The notes: generated by a model not told the origin, from the sequence alone. DNA of 40,152 nt from Lachnospiraceae bacterium (GCA_030524705.1 JAUNGD010000031.1:1-40152); one strand, 5' to 3'; counted from the first letter of the stretch, positions 25,413 to 34,821 are shown. A program made the numbers and translations.

Positions 25413-25492
25413 TAAGTTATGAGAAGCAGCTCGGCTGCTTCCCCGATGCGACATAGGAACAGCGCATAGCCGCGATAGCGGCTCATAGCTTA
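25413..25492. repeat. 80-nt element able to fold into a four-way junction
   Basis: Outer stem 413-421 with 484-492 (offset 25000; nine pairs, one G-U) encloses three hairpins: 423-430/434-441 (8 bp, TCG loop), 446-450/463-467 (5 bp, 12-nt loop) and 468-473/478-483 (6 bp, GATA loop). Almost every base is used. It starts about 30 nt after the kinase stop and ends 45 nt before the exporter gene. It lacks T-loop and CCA features of tRNA. A dispersed palindromic element or a leader RNA switch are the main options. Confidence 0.6.
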
Positions 25493-25536
25493 ACGAGGAA
25501 AATGAATATCATTTTATAACAAGAAGGAGAGGGCGC

Positions 25537-26262
25537 ATGGAAATACTGAAATGTGAGGGAATCAGAAAGGTATACGGTTCAGGAGATAATCAGGTTACAG
25601 CGTTAGACCGGATCGACTTGTCTGTGGAGAAAGGGGAGTTTGCCGCTATTGTGGGAGCTTCCGGTTCAGGAAAATCTACGCTGCTGCATATCCTTGGCAG
25701 TGTGGAACGGCCTACAGAGGGAAAAGTCCTGGTGGAGGGAACGGATATTTCTGCTTTGAACCGGACGCAGGCAGCAATTTTCCGGCGCAGGAAGGTGGGG
25801 CTGGTCTACCAGTTTTACAACCTGATTCCGACGCTTACCATCCGAAAAAATATCCTCATGCCGCTTTTGCTGGACAAGAGGAAACCGAATCAGGAGTATT
25901 TTGAGCAGGTGGTAAATGCGTTAGGTATTGCTGATAGGCTGGAATCTTTTCCCAATCAGTTATCCGGTGGACAGCAGCAGCGGGCGGCCATAGCAAGATC
26001 CCTGATTTACCGTCCTGCCCTTTTGCTGGCAGACGAGCCCACGGGAAATTTGGATCAGAGGAATTCCCGGGAAATCATTGATCTGCTGAAGCTGTCGAAC
26101 CGCAATTTGAATCAGACTATTTTGATGGTTACCCATGATGAGAAAATCGCGCTGGAGGCGGACCGGATCATCACAATAGAGGATGGATGTATCATTAGAG
26201 ATCATTTCCGGGGGTCAGCAAAATGGCCGATGGGTTCTGCTACGGATAAAGGTATTTTATAG
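25537..26262 (+). CDS. ABC exporter ATPase (MacB/BceA type)
   Basis: ATPase of a MacB/FtsX-type transporter. Walker A GASGSGKST, Q-loop VYQFYN, signature LSGGQQQR, Walker B LLLADEPTGNLD and H-loop VTHDE are all intact. 241 aa, typical, with a short extra tail after the family core. AAGGAGAGGG precedes the ATG. It is followed after 20 nt by its permease and preceded by a two-component system, a common arrangement for antimicrobial-peptide resistance modules. Confidence 0.95.
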   Translation: MEILKCEGIRKVYGSGDNQVTALDRIDLSVEKGEFAAIVGASGSGKSTLLHILGSVERPTEGKVLVEGTDISALNRTQAAIFRRRKVGLVYQFYNLIPTLTIRKNILMPLLLDKRKPNQEYFEQVVNALGIADRLESFPNQLSGGQQQRAAIARSLIYRPALLLADEPTGNLDQRNSREIIDLLKLSNRNLNQTILMVTHDEKIALEADRIITIEDGCIIRDHFRGSAKWPMGSATDKGIL

Positions 26263-26282
26263 AGGAGGCGGGGTGAAACGAA

Positions 26283-28460
26283 ATGTGGAAAGATTACTCG
26301 GCAAGCTTTATAAAAAAGAACCGTGCCTCCAGTGTGTCTATTATGGTGGCTGCCTTCATTTCTGCGTTGTTTTTGTCTTTACTGTGCAGTCTGTTTTTCA
26401 ATTTCTGGAGTTATGATGTGGAACAGATCATTTTGGAAGAGGGCGACTGGCAGGGACGTATCACAGGAGAGTTAGATGAAAATGCTTTGACTATAATACA
26501 GAATTTTGCAAATGTGAAAAAAGCGGCGGTCAATGAAAAATTATCAAAGGAGCCGGAAACAGTGGTGGATGTATATTTTCAAAATATCAGAACCATTTAT
26601 AGGGACATGCCGCTCATTACAGAGAAGCTTGGCTTAGATATCGAGGCGGTATCTTGCCATGAGCTGCTCCTGTCCAGATATATGATCCATGATCCGCAGG
26701 ATGAACACCCGCCCCTGCTGATGGCATTTTATTTAGCTGTGTTGCTTATCGTAGCCTTGTCTCTGATTCTGATTATCCATAATTCCTTTGCCATCTCCAT
26801 GAATGCGAGAATCCGGCAGTTTGGTATTTTTTCCAGCGTCGGAGCTACGCCGGGGCAGATCCGCACCTGTCTGATGCAGGAGGCGGCGGCGCTTTGCATC
26901 GGGCCGGTTTTGCTCGGAAGTATCACAGGCATTGGATCAGGCTTTGGGGCGATACAGATAATCAATTTACTTGCGGCAGATGTGACTGGACGGCATGAAG
27001 CCGTTTTCCGGTACCATCCATTGATATTTGCGGCTTCTATTGTGGTATCTATCCTGACCGTATTTATTTCTGCGTGGCTGCCGGCGAGAAAGCTGAGTAA
27101 ATTGACGCCGCTGGAGGCGATTCGAAACGTAGGTGAGCTGCAGTTAAAGAAGAAAAAACATTCCCGTTTTTTGTCCCTGCTCTTTGGGATAGAAGGAGAG
27201 TTGGCGGGCAATGCCCTGAAAGCTCAAAAGAAAGCGATGCGTACCTCCACGTTGTCTTTAACGCTTTCATTCCTGGGTTTTACCGTTATGCTGTGCTTTT
27301 TTACCCTTTCAGGGATCAGCACAAACCATACTTATTTTGAACGGTATCAGGATGCCTGGGATGTGATGGCAACGGTAAAAGATACGGGGATAGAAAAGAT
27401 AGAGCAGACAGAAGAAATCAGGGGACTGCAGGGAGTCCAGAGCTGTATTGTGTATCAAAAGGCGGAGGCGTTCAGCGCTGTTTCGGAGTCGAATATCAGT
27501 GACGAGGTCAATTCACTGGGCGGTCTGGGAGCAATAGCAGGCAGCTTTGTAACGGCGGGGGAGGGGGCTTATTTGGTTAAGGCGCCTATTGTGATCCTGG
27601 ATGATGCCGGATTTGAGGAATATTGTGAACAGATCGGCATAGTACCGAAAATGAACGGAAGCATTGTATTGAATCGCATCTGGGACAGCATAAACAGTAA
27701 TTTTCGCTATAAAGAGTATGTTCCATTTATAAAGGAAGAGCAGAAAACAATTACTTTGCAGGATGCCGGGCAGGGAGAAAATTCAGCAGAAATCCCCATA
27801 CTTGGTTTTACTCAGGAAGCTCCGGTATTAAGAGAAGAATATCCGAATGATACTCTGGTGCAGTTTATTTCCCTGTCTGCCTGGGAAAAAATCGCCGGAC
27901 AGATTGGAAATACGGAGGCAGATACTTATATCCGAATACTTGGAAAAAATAGAAGCGATCCGGAAGAATTACGTGCGCTGGAGACAGATATAGTGCAGAC
28001 ATTTAAAGGGGAATATGCGGTAGAGACGGAAAACCGTCTTCAGGAAAAAATTTCTGATAACAGGATGCAAAAAGGCGCGATGCTGATTCTGGGGGCATTC
28101 TGCGTTTTGCTTGCACTTATTGGAATTTCCAATGTATTTTCTAATACATTGGGCTTTGTACGTCAGAGAAAACGGGAATTTGCACAGTATATATCCGTTG
28201 GAATGACGCCGGACAGTATGCGGAAAATGTTTTGCATCGAAGCTCTGGTCATCGCCGGGCGGCCTTTACTGATTACTTTGCCGCTTACCGTGATATTTGT
28301 GGGATTTATGATAACAGCAAGCTATCTGAATCCCATGGAATTTTTGGTAAAGGTTCCGATTGTGCCGATTATGATATTTATTCTGGCTATCTTCGGATTT
28401 GTTTTTTTGGCGTACTATATCGGGGGGAAACGGATAAGAACGGACAGAAGAGAAAACTGA
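26283..28460 (+). CDS. FtsX-like permease of ABC exporter
   Basis: The 725-aa product has an N-terminal membrane helix, then two FtsX-type units. The first is near 145-265, ending SAWLPARKLSKLTPLEAIRNV, a typical FtsX loop. A further helix (STLSLTLSFLGFTVMLCFFTL) precedes a soluble extracytoplasmic region of about 240 residues. The second unit is at the C-terminus (LGAFCVLLALIGISNVFSNTLGFVRQRKREFAQYISVGMTPDSMRKMF). This suits export of, or protection against, peptides and lipids at the membrane rather than uptake. The only Shine-Dalgarno (GGAGG) lies about 14 nt from the ATG, so translation may be modest. A terminator follows. Confidence 0.9.
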   Translation: MWKDYSASFIKKNRASSVSIMVAAFISALFLSLLCSLFFNFWSYDVEQIILEEGDWQGRITGELDENALTIIQNFANVKKAAVNEKLSKEPETVVDVYFQNIRTIYRDMPLITEKLGLDIEAVSCHELLLSRYMIHDPQDEHPPLLMAFYLAVLLIVALSLILIIHNSFAISMNARIRQFGIFSSVGATPGQIRTCLMQEAAALCIGPVLLGSITGIGSGFGAIQIINLLAADVTGRHEAVFRYHPLIFAASIVVSILTVFISAWLPARKLSKLTPLEAIRNVGELQLKKKKHSRFLSLLFGIEGELAGNALKAQKKAMRTSTLSLTLSFLGFTVMLCFFTLSGISTNHTYFERYQDAWDVMATVKDTGIEKIEQTEEIRGLQGVQSCIVYQKAEAFSAVSESNISDEVNSLGGLGAIAGSFVTAGEGAYLVKAPIVILDDAGFEEYCEQIGIVPKMNGSIVLNRIWDSINSNFRYKEYVPFIKEEQKTITLQDAGQGENSAEIPILGFTQEAPVLREEYPNDTLVQFISLSAWEKIAGQIGNTEADTYIRILGKNRSDPEELRALETDIVQTFKGEYAVETENRLQEKISDNRMQKGAMLILGAFCVLLALIGISNVFSNTLGFVRQRKREFAQYISVGMTPDSMRKMFCIEALVIAGRPLLITLPLTVIFVGFMITASYLNPMEFLVKVPIVPIMIFILAIFGFVFLAYYIGGKRIRTDRREN

Positions 28461-28475
28461 AAATTTTACGGGACA

Positions 28476-28531
28476 AACAGCCTGGAATCCTGGAGAAAAT
28501 AGTAAACCACAGGATTCCGAGCTGTTTTATT
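28476..28531. terminator. Bidirectional-looking terminator between convergent genes
   Basis: AACAGC-ctg-GAATCCTG (28476-28492) pairs with CAGGATTC-cga-GCTGTT (28509-28526) followed by TTATTT. It separates the exporter operon from the minus-strand nuclease remnant. Confidence 0.75.
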
Positions 28532-28541
28532 TGAAAATATC

Positions 28542-29929
28542 TTACCTCTGCATATAGGAGATCTGATACTCATACAATTTCATACGCTTATCGGCGTGGA
28601 CTTTTTCAATAAGCTCTCTTGACGGTTGATTCAGGCATATAATTCCATAAACATTCTTATCTTTGAATTTCTCATTTTTCTCAAACCACTCTAAATAAAC
28701 TGACAGCTGCTTATATACATCATCATAACCGCTGTCTTTTTTCAGTTCGATTACATAAAGATTCCCCGAAGCATCCTCACAAAGCAGGTCAAGTCTTCCT
28801 ACTGGGATGATATATTGCCTTCCATACTCGCCATGTCTTTGATACATCTTCAATGAAAGGCCGAAAACTGGTATTCCAGACTCAATCCTTGCTGTCAATT
28901 CATCCTCCAGCAGCTTTTCATTGGAAAACTGCTGAAGCTTTATTCCTCTCTTTATTAAGGTTTGCCCTGCAGCTTCATTTTTATCCGCATCAGCAATGAC
29001 AGGCACGTCCTTCTTCAAACTGGTATTTGGAGGATCCAGCTTCGCTGCTTTATCCCTTAATGACTTACTGATACAGAATTTGCCTTTTTCAGCAAATTTT
29101 TTTGCGTCATCATATTTTCCCAGAGCAATCAGAACCCTGACATAATTGTTGGCCACATAGGGCAAATCTATGCCCCTTTCCAGGCACTCTTCAAACAAGC
29201 TCTTTGCTTCAGGATACTTTTTCTATTTATATAAATTGTACCCCCAGGTTATTAAGCAGATATTCTCGATCCGGGTAAACCATAAGCCCATGCAAGCATC
29301 CAATATATCTCGTCCTCATAAAAGAAAAGGGGACAGTCAACCCTCTCCAGACAGGCAATCGCATTATTCCACATGGACATACTATAATGTAGGTAGCCAA
29401 GCCATTCATTCGGCAGGCGATACCCAGGATATTTTTGAATAAATTTCTGCAGGCATCCTAGCATATCGTCATTGCTGTCACTGGAATAAAAATCGCCCAT
29501 CAGCTTACAAAAATCATCCATTCCCTCCACTGTTTTTATTTGCGTTATTTCATCTCTTATAAAAGCCCAGAATCCGTTAAAAGCATTTTTAAAAGGGATA
29601 ACAAAAAAACATATAATCGTTTCTTCTTCAAGCACTGTTTCAGTTTCTTTCCAATCCATAAACATATTATGAATTTTATTCCGGCATTCAGGATAGTTCT
29701 GTTTCAGGAAATAATAAAATGCCCACAAAAAGCTTGAATTTTTATCCAGTTTTTCCATACAATGAAAAAACCACGAACAAGGCTCTGTTTTTATAACATC
29801 AAAATTATATTTTATATAATTATCTGTTAAAACTGAAATGAGTTTATTACAATATATTGAGCACAGCTCCTGGAAGTATTGATGGTTCTGCATTGTATTT
29901 ATTTTCTCGAATGATTCTTTCAAGGCCAT
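28542..29929 (-). pseudogene. Decayed TPR protein with NucS/DUF91-like nuclease domain
   Basis: Read on the minus strand, three frames must be joined. Codons from 29929 (MALKESFEKINTMQ...) run to a TAA at 29254-29252. A second frame gives YPDREYLLNNLG, up to a G5 tract at 29245-29241. The third reads YNLYK-stop(TAG, 29225-29223)-KKYPEAKSLFEECLERG and continues to 28542. Joined, the pieces make a TPR-type repeat region followed by a C-terminal PD-(D/E)xK-like domain (GRLDLLCEDASGNLYVIELKKDSG), as in NucS/DUF91 nucleases. So two frameshifts and one nonsense codon inactivate it. The reading frame also stays open upstream of the ATG into the 3' end of aroA (DEEINELYAKEFPLS), suggesting the true start is lost. 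The C-terminal ORF (28542-29198) could still give a 218-aa fragment from a TTG. Confidence 0.75.
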
Positions 29930-29972
29930 ACTGAGGGGAAACTCTTTTGCATAGAGCTCATTTATTTCTTCA

Positions 29973-31250
29973 TCAGAGACTGAGACGCTCCAGATCCTCG
30001 TAAAATCCCGGATAGCTGATCCTTACACAGTCGGCATCCTGAATATCCATTTCGCCGTCGCAGGCCAGCGCCGCCACTGCAAAGCTCATAGCGATGCGGT
30101 GGTCTTTTTTTGTATCAATGGATGCGCCGTGGAGCGGTTTGCCGCCGCGGATAATCATGCCGTCCTCTGTGGCGGTAACGTCGCAGCCGATACGGGTTAA
30201 ATTGTCTGTCATAACTGCGATGCGGTCGGATTCCTTGACCTTCAGCTCGGCGGCGTCACGGATGATCGTGGTGCCCTCAGCGAAGGCAGCCATCACGGCG
30301 ATGACCGGAAGCTCGTCAATCAGCGTCGGGATAATGTCGCCTTCAATGACCGTACCATTCAACGAACTGCTTCGGATCAGGAGGTCGGCGCAGGGCTCGG
30401 CACCGGAATGATCCTCGTTCACAAAGGTAATATCGGCCCCCATGGCCCGGCAGACCCGCAGCAAACCATCTCTGGTAGGATTGATCCCGACGTTACGCAG
30501 CAGGACCTCGGAGTTCGGTACGAGGAGCGCGGCGGCAATAAAGTATGCCGCAGAAGAAATATCTCCGGGTACGTTTACCTTCTGTCCGGTAAGATGCGGC
30601 TCGGGAGCGATGGAAGCCGTGGTTCCCTCGCATTTAACGTCTGCGCCGAAGTAGCGCAGCATAAGCTCAGAATGATTTCTGGATATTACGGGCTCAGTCA
30701 CCCGGGTAACATCGTCGCCGTATAGTCCCGCCAGTAAAACGCAGGATTTTACCTGGGCGGAGGCCACCGGGGACTGGTAGTGGATGCCGCGGAGGCCGCC
30801 GCCGTTGATCTCCAGGGGAGCGCAGCCGTTATTATATATAGAAGCTATGGAGGCGTTCATCATAGTGAGCGGAGTCATGATCCGTTTCATGGGCCGTTTT
30901 TGGATAGAAGCGTCTCCCGTAATAACGGAGCGGAAGGGCTGGCCGGAAAGAATGCCGGACATCAGGCGGACGGTCGTTCCGCTGTTGCCGGCATCCAGAA
31001 GCTTTTTCGGCGCTGTCAGGCCGTGCAGGCTCTTGCCGTTAATTTTTACACTGGAACCATTCTGCACAATATCAATTCCCATCTGACGGAAGCAGGAGAT
31101 TGTGGAAAGACAATCCGCACCGGTCAGAAAATTTTCCGCTTCGGTAAGGCCTTCGGAAAGAGCGCCGAACATGACGCTGCGGTGGGAGATAGATTTATCT
31201 CCGGGAACGGAAAGCTCCCCCTTGAGAGGAGCCTTATATTTCATAATCAT
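29973..31250 (-). CDS. aroA: 3-phosphoshikimate 1-carboxyvinyltransferase (EPSP synthase)
   Basis: AroA joins PEP to shikimate-3-phosphate in chorismate synthesis. Motifs: VPGDKSISHRSVMFGAL near the N-terminus, LDAGNSGTTVRLMSG, the central SAQVKSCVLLAGLYG, VKESDRIAVMTDNL and DHRIAMSFAVAAL. Length 425 aa is standard. The ATG at 31250 has AAAGGAG 7 nt upstream. It lies 28 nt after tyrA on the same strand, so both are co-transcribed for aromatic amino acid synthesis. Confidence 0.97.
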   Translation of the reverse strand: MIMKYKAPLKGELSVPGDKSISHRSVMFGALSEGLTEAENFLTGADCLSTISCFRQMGIDIVQNGSSVKINGKSLHGLTAPKKLLDAGNSGTTVRLMSGILSGQPFRSVITGDASIQKRPMKRIMTPLTMMNASIASIYNNGCAPLEINGGGLRGIHYQSPVASAQVKSCVLLAGLYGDDVTRVTEPVISRNHSELMLRYFGADVKCEGTTASIAPEPHLTGQKVNVPGDISSAAYFIAAALLVPNSEVLLRNVGINPTRDGLLRVCRAMGADITFVNEDHSGAEPCADLLIRSSSLNGTVIEGDIIPTLIDELPVIAVMAAFAEGTTIIRDAAELKVKESDRIAVMTDNLTRIGCDVTATEDGMIIRGGKPLHGASIDTKKDHRIAMSFAVAALACDGEMDIQDADCVRISYPGFYEDLERLSL

Positions 31251-31278
31251 AGCAATTCTCCTTTTTCAATGGTATCAT

Positions 31279-32379
31279 TTACCGGATCCAGACCTGGTAA
31301 TGATGCTGGCGCAGAATATCGGCTGCCCGCAGGGACGTCTCTTCCTCATAAAATTCGATGCGCAGCACGCCCTCCTCAAATTCACGGTTATGTACGATAC
31401 CGATATTTTTGATGTTGATGCCGTTGACAGCCAGCGTCGTGGCGATCGTGGCGATGGCGCCGGACTCGTCCACAATATCACAGTAAATGCTGTAGGTTTT
31501 TTTGATGGTGCCAAGAGAAGAGGAGGAAAAAGAATCCCGGTAATCTCTGGAACGCTCAAAGGTTTTGTAAATAGCCGCGCCGTTTCCGGCATCCATTTCT
31601 CTTTGGCAGTCCTCCAGAAGACGGATAAAGGTATCCATGACCTGGGAGATATTTTTGCTGTTGGCAACGCAGATATGCTCCCACATCTCCGGGGAGGAGG
31701 AGGCGATTCTCGTGATGTCCTTGAAGCCTCCGGCGGCGATCATTTTCATAACCTCGTCCTTTGAATCCAGGTCATGCACCGTGTTGACCAGGGATGCGGC
31801 GATCAGGTGCGGAAGGTGGCTGACGGCGGCTGTCACATAATCGTGCTGCTGATAATCGAGCACCAGGGGAATCGAGCCAATGTCACCGGCAAGCCTGCGG
31901 TATGCTTCGACCCATTCCGGCGGTGTCTGCCCGGAGGGGGTGATGACGTAATATGCATTTTCAAATAAATGTGCCTGGGCGCTTTTGAAGCCGGATTTTT
32001 CGGAGCCCGTCATGGGATGTCCGCCGATGAAACGTCCGTCAAGCCCCATCTCATGAGCGGCCTGGTGGATGTCGGATTTGACGCTGCCTACGTCCGTCAG
32101 GATACAGCTGTCATTTACGACGTCCTTCAGCTGCCGGAGCGCGGCGATGTTGCTTCCCACGGGGGTGCAGAGAAAAACGCAGTCACAGGAAGAAAACTGC
32201 GGATCAGCAGGTGAAGTGCAGATGCAGTCAATGACCTGCTGCTCAAGAGCCTGCTCCGAGGTAGCCCTTGTTCTTGTATATGCCATGATCCGGCAGCCCG
32301 GATAAACACGCTTTAATGCCATTGCCAGTGAGCCGCCGATCAGGCCGAGACCGATAAAACCAAATGTATTTAGCTGCAT
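31279..32379 (-). CDS. tyrA: Prephenate dehydrogenase with ACT domain
   Basis: TyrA oxidises prephenate to 4-hydroxyphenylpyruvate for tyrosine synthesis. The N-terminal NAD-binding motif is FIGLGLIGGSLAMALK; further blocks are CTPVGSN, LTDVGSVKSDI, FIGGHPMTGSEKSGF and VSHLPHLIAASLVN. The C-terminal 70 residues form an ACT domain (YCDIVDESGAIATIATTLAVNGINIKNIGIVHNREFEEGVLRIEF), which in this family mediates tyrosine feedback. 366 aa, typical. RBS GAAGGA precedes the ATG at 32379. It is the first gene after its own promoter. Confidence 0.95.
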   Translation of the reverse strand: MQLNTFGFIGLGLIGGSLAMALKRVYPGCRIMAYTRTRATSEQALEQQVIDCICTSPADPQFSSCDCVFLCTPVGSNIAALRQLKDVVNDSCILTDVGSVKSDIHQAAHEMGLDGRFIGGHPMTGSEKSGFKSAQAHLFENAYYVITPSGQTPPEWVEAYRRLAGDIGSIPLVLDYQQHDYVTAAVSHLPHLIAASLVNTVHDLDSKDEVMKMIAAGGFKDITRIASSSPEMWEHICVANSKNISQVMDTFIRLLEDCQREMDAGNGAAIYKTFERSRDYRDSFSSSSLGTIKKTYSIYCDIVDESGAIATIATTLAVNGINIKNIGIVHNREFEEGVLRIEFYEEETSLRAADILRQHHYQVWIR

Positions 32380-32420
32380 AAAGTAAAATCCTTCTTTCTA
32401 TTTGTGAAAAACACACAGTC

Positions 32421-32449
32421 ATTTTACTATTAATCAAAATACATGTCAA
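32421..32449 (-). promoter_or_regulatory. tyrA-aroA promoter
   Basis: On the minus strand TTGACA (32449-32444), 17 nt and TAAAAT (32426-32421), about 40 nt before the tyrA start. Divergent from the promoter of the EF-G-like gene. Confidence 0.7.
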
Positions 32450-32507
32450 ATACTGTAATACTTTAAAGTACGAAAAATAAAAAGATTGTTAATAGTGAAT
32501 AAAATGC

Positions 32508-32536
32508 TTGAACTATTTGAAATATTTTAGTAGAAT
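32508..32536 (+). promoter_or_regulatory. Promoter of the EF-G-like gene
   Basis: TTGAAC (32508-32513), 17 nt and TAGAAT (32531-32536), followed by a short leader and GGAGG before the ATG at 32591. Confidence 0.65.
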
Positions 32537-32590
32537 ATATCCATGTGGGAAGTTGTGACCACGGACTAACTAGTATTGGAGGAAAAAGCT

Positions 32591-34669
32591 ATGAATGTTT
32601 ACACAACAGACAAAATCCGTAATGTCGTAATTCTCGGTCACGGTGGTGCCGGAAAGACAAGTCTTGTAGAGTCCATGGCATATTTGTCAGGTATTACGAG
32701 CAGATTGGGCAATGTAGCTGAAGGAAATACCATCAGCGATTTTGATAAAGAAGAAGTTAAGAGAAAGTTTTCAATCAGCACGACGATGGTGCCGATTATC
32801 TGGGGCGATACGAAGATCAATATTCTGGACACACCGGGATATTTTGATTTCTTCGGCGAAGCAGAGGAAGCGGCGGCAGCGGCTGACGCAGCAGTTATTG
32901 TTGTCAATGGAAAGAACGGCGTAGAGGTTGGTACGCAGAAGGCATGGGAGCTTTGCGAGAAATATAAGCTTCCGAGATTTTTCTATGTTTCCAATATGGA
33001 CTATGACAATGCCAGCTACAGAGAGGTAGTTGAGGCGCTGACAGAGCTGTACGGCAAGAAGATCGCTCCGATTCATATTCCGATCCGTGAGAATGAGAAG
33101 TTCGTCGGATACGTCAATGTTGTCAAGATGGGAGCGAGACGTTACGTAAACAAACAGGAGAAGGTAGAGTGCGAGATCCCGGATTACCTGAATGATTATC
33201 TGGAGCATTACCGTGAGAACCTTCTGGAGGCAGTTGCCGAGACCAGCGAAGAGTTTATGGATCGTTATTTCAGCGGCGAGGAATTCTCCGAGGCAGAGAT
33301 CATGGCAGCGCTTCATGCGAATGTAGGCGACGGCTCCATCGTTCCGGTAACCATGGGCGCCAGCCTGAACCTTCAGGGTATCCTGATTCTGCTGGACGAT
33401 ATTGTAAGCTATATGCCGTCACCGGAGAAGCGCAGTATTGCCGGCGTCAATATGAAGACAAAGGAAGTTTTTGAGGCGAATTACGATTTCGCAAAGGCGA
33501 AATCTGCATTTATCTGGAAGACTATTGTGGATCCGTTCATTGGAAAATACTCTATGATCAAGGTTGCCTCCGGCGTTATCAAGAATGATGACACGCTTTA
33601 CAATGAAGCGAAGGATTCAGAGGAACGGATCAGCAAGCTTTATGTGATGGAAGGCAGCAAGGCCGTTGAGGTGAAGGAGCTTCACGCAGGCGATATCGGG
33701 GCGATTGGTAAGCTGAACGCTTCCACGGGAGATACGCTTTCCACAAAGGCTACGCCGATCGCATACGGAAAGATTGATACGCCTGTTCCGTATACGTACA
33801 AGAGATTTAAGGCAAAGGTGAAGGGCGAGGAGGATAAGATCTCCCAGGCTCTTGCAAAGATGGCACAGGAAGACCTTACCATGAAGGTTGTCAACGACGG
33901 AGAGAACCGTCAGACTCTGCTCTATGGTTTGGGCGACCAGCACCTTGACATTATTGCCAGCAAGCTTCTGGCTAAGTATAAAGTAGATATTGACCTTGAG
34001 AAGCCGAAGGTAGCATTCCGCGAGACCATCCGCAAGAACTCCGATGTGGATTCCAAGTACAAGAAGCAGTCCGGCGGACACGGACAGTACGGACACGTTA
34101 AGATGCGTTTCTCACCGCTTGACAGTCTGGATAAGGCATATGAGTTTGAACAGGTAGTAGTAGGCGGTGCAGTTCCGAAGAACTACTTCCCGGCAGTTGA
34201 AAAGGGTATCCAGGATTCTACGGTGAAGGGACCTCTGGCCGGCTATCCGGTAGTTGGCGTGAAGGCCGTTCTCTACGATGGTTCTTATCATCCGGTAGAC
34301 TCTTCCGAGATGGCATTCAAGACCGCAGCCAGCCAGGCCTTCAAGAAGGGCTTCATGGAAGCCAGCCCGGTTCTCCTTGAGCCGATTGCATCTATGAAGG
34401 TTACGGTTCCGGACAAATTTACCGGTGACGTTATGGGCGATCTGAACAAGAGACGCGGCCGCGTACTCGGTATGAACCCGGATCACAAGGGCAATACGAT
34501 CGTAGAGGCAGATATTCCGATGTCTGAGCTGTACGGATACTCCACGCAGCTTCGTTCCATGACGGGCGGAAGCGGCTCTTACTCCTATGAGTTTGCACGC
34601 TATGAGCAGGCTCCGAACGATGTTCAGGAAAGAGAGATCGCTGCACGCCAGAAGGCAGAAGAGGATTAA
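32591..34669 (+). CDS. Elongation factor G-like paralogue (EF-G2 type)
   Basis: A 692-aa translation-factor GTPase with EF-G domain order: G domain from residue 8, domain II, domain III/IV (AFRETIRKNSDVDSKYKKQSGGHGQYGHVKMRFSPL) and the C-terminal domain V (YSTQLRSMTGGSGSYSYEFARYE). The P-loop GHGGAGKTS is intact. G3 reads DTPGYFDF with Tyr in place of the catalytic His of EF-G (DTPGH), and G4 reads SNMD instead of NKMD. These changes mark it as a paralogue rather than the canonical fusA product, perhaps with slow GTP hydrolysis, as known for some EF-G2 proteins. The ATG at 32591 follows GGAGG; a TTG at 32576 is less likely. Monocistronic, with its own promoter and terminator. Confidence 0.88.
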   Translation: MNVYTTDKIRNVVILGHGGAGKTSLVESMAYLSGITSRLGNVAEGNTISDFDKEEVKRKFSISTTMVPIIWGDTKINILDTPGYFDFFGEAEEAAAAADAAVIVVNGKNGVEVGTQKAWELCEKYKLPRFFYVSNMDYDNASYREVVEALTELYGKKIAPIHIPIRENEKFVGYVNVVKMGARRYVNKQEKVECEIPDYLNDYLEHYRENLLEAVAETSEEFMDRYFSGEEFSEAEIMAALHANVGDGSIVPVTMGASLNLQGILILLDDIVSYMPSPEKRSIAGVNMKTKEVFEANYDFAKAKSAFIWKTIVDPFIGKYSMIKVASGVIKNDDTLYNEAKDSEERISKLYVMEGSKAVEVKELHAGDIGAIGKLNASTGDTLSTKATPIAYGKIDTPVPYTYKRFKAKVKGEEDKISQALAKMAQEDLTMKVVNDGENRQTLLYGLGDQHLDIIASKLLAKYKVDIDLEKPKVAFRETIRKNSDVDSKYKKQSGGHGQYGHVKMRFSPLDSLDKAYEFEQVVVGGAVPKNYFPAVEKGIQDSTVKGPLAGYPVVGVKAVLYDGSYHPVDSSEMAFKTAASQAFKKGFMEASPVLLEPIASMKVTVPDKFTGDVMGDLNKRRGRVLGMNPDHKGNTIVEADIPMSELYGYSTQLRSMTGGSGSYSYEFARYEQAPNDVQEREIAARQKAEED

Positions 34670-34770
34670 GCCTGCACAGCAGCAGAACAAAGGCTTTATA
34701 AGGGCTGTGGAATAAAGACATAAAATAAAGGTTATCTGTTAAAGTAAAATAAAGATAAAATAAAAGGTAT

Positions 34771-34821
34771 CCCCGCTGGAGGCGGTGCTTGCGCAGCATT
34801 GCTCTTCCGGCGGGGTTCTTT
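34771..34821 (+). terminator. GC-rich terminator after the EF-G-like gene
   Basis: CCCCGCTGGA (34771-34780) pairs with TCCGGCGGGG (34806-34815, one G-U) with an inner GCGGTGC/GCATTGC stem, then TTCTTTTG. The remaining 34822-34920 stretch shows no gene. Confidence 0.75.

Noticed and set aside
25413-25492. tRNA gene
   Set aside because: Cloverleaf-like fold, but no T-loop consensus, no anticodon-arm geometry and wrong arm lengths.
29170-29442. 90-codon plus-strand ORF over the nuclease remnant
   Set aside because: Overlaps the decayed minus-strand gene, lacks a ribosome binding site and has no recognisable content.
28476-29929. Insertion sequence or prophage remnant around the nuclease pseudogene
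   Set aside because: No terminal inverted repeats, transposase or integrase fragments are visible; only one decayed gene is present.
30408-32305. Plus-strand ORFs opposite aroA and tyrA (for example 30780-31412 and 31102-31764)
   Set aside because: They lie antisense to conserved enzymes, with no supporting start signals or domain patterns.
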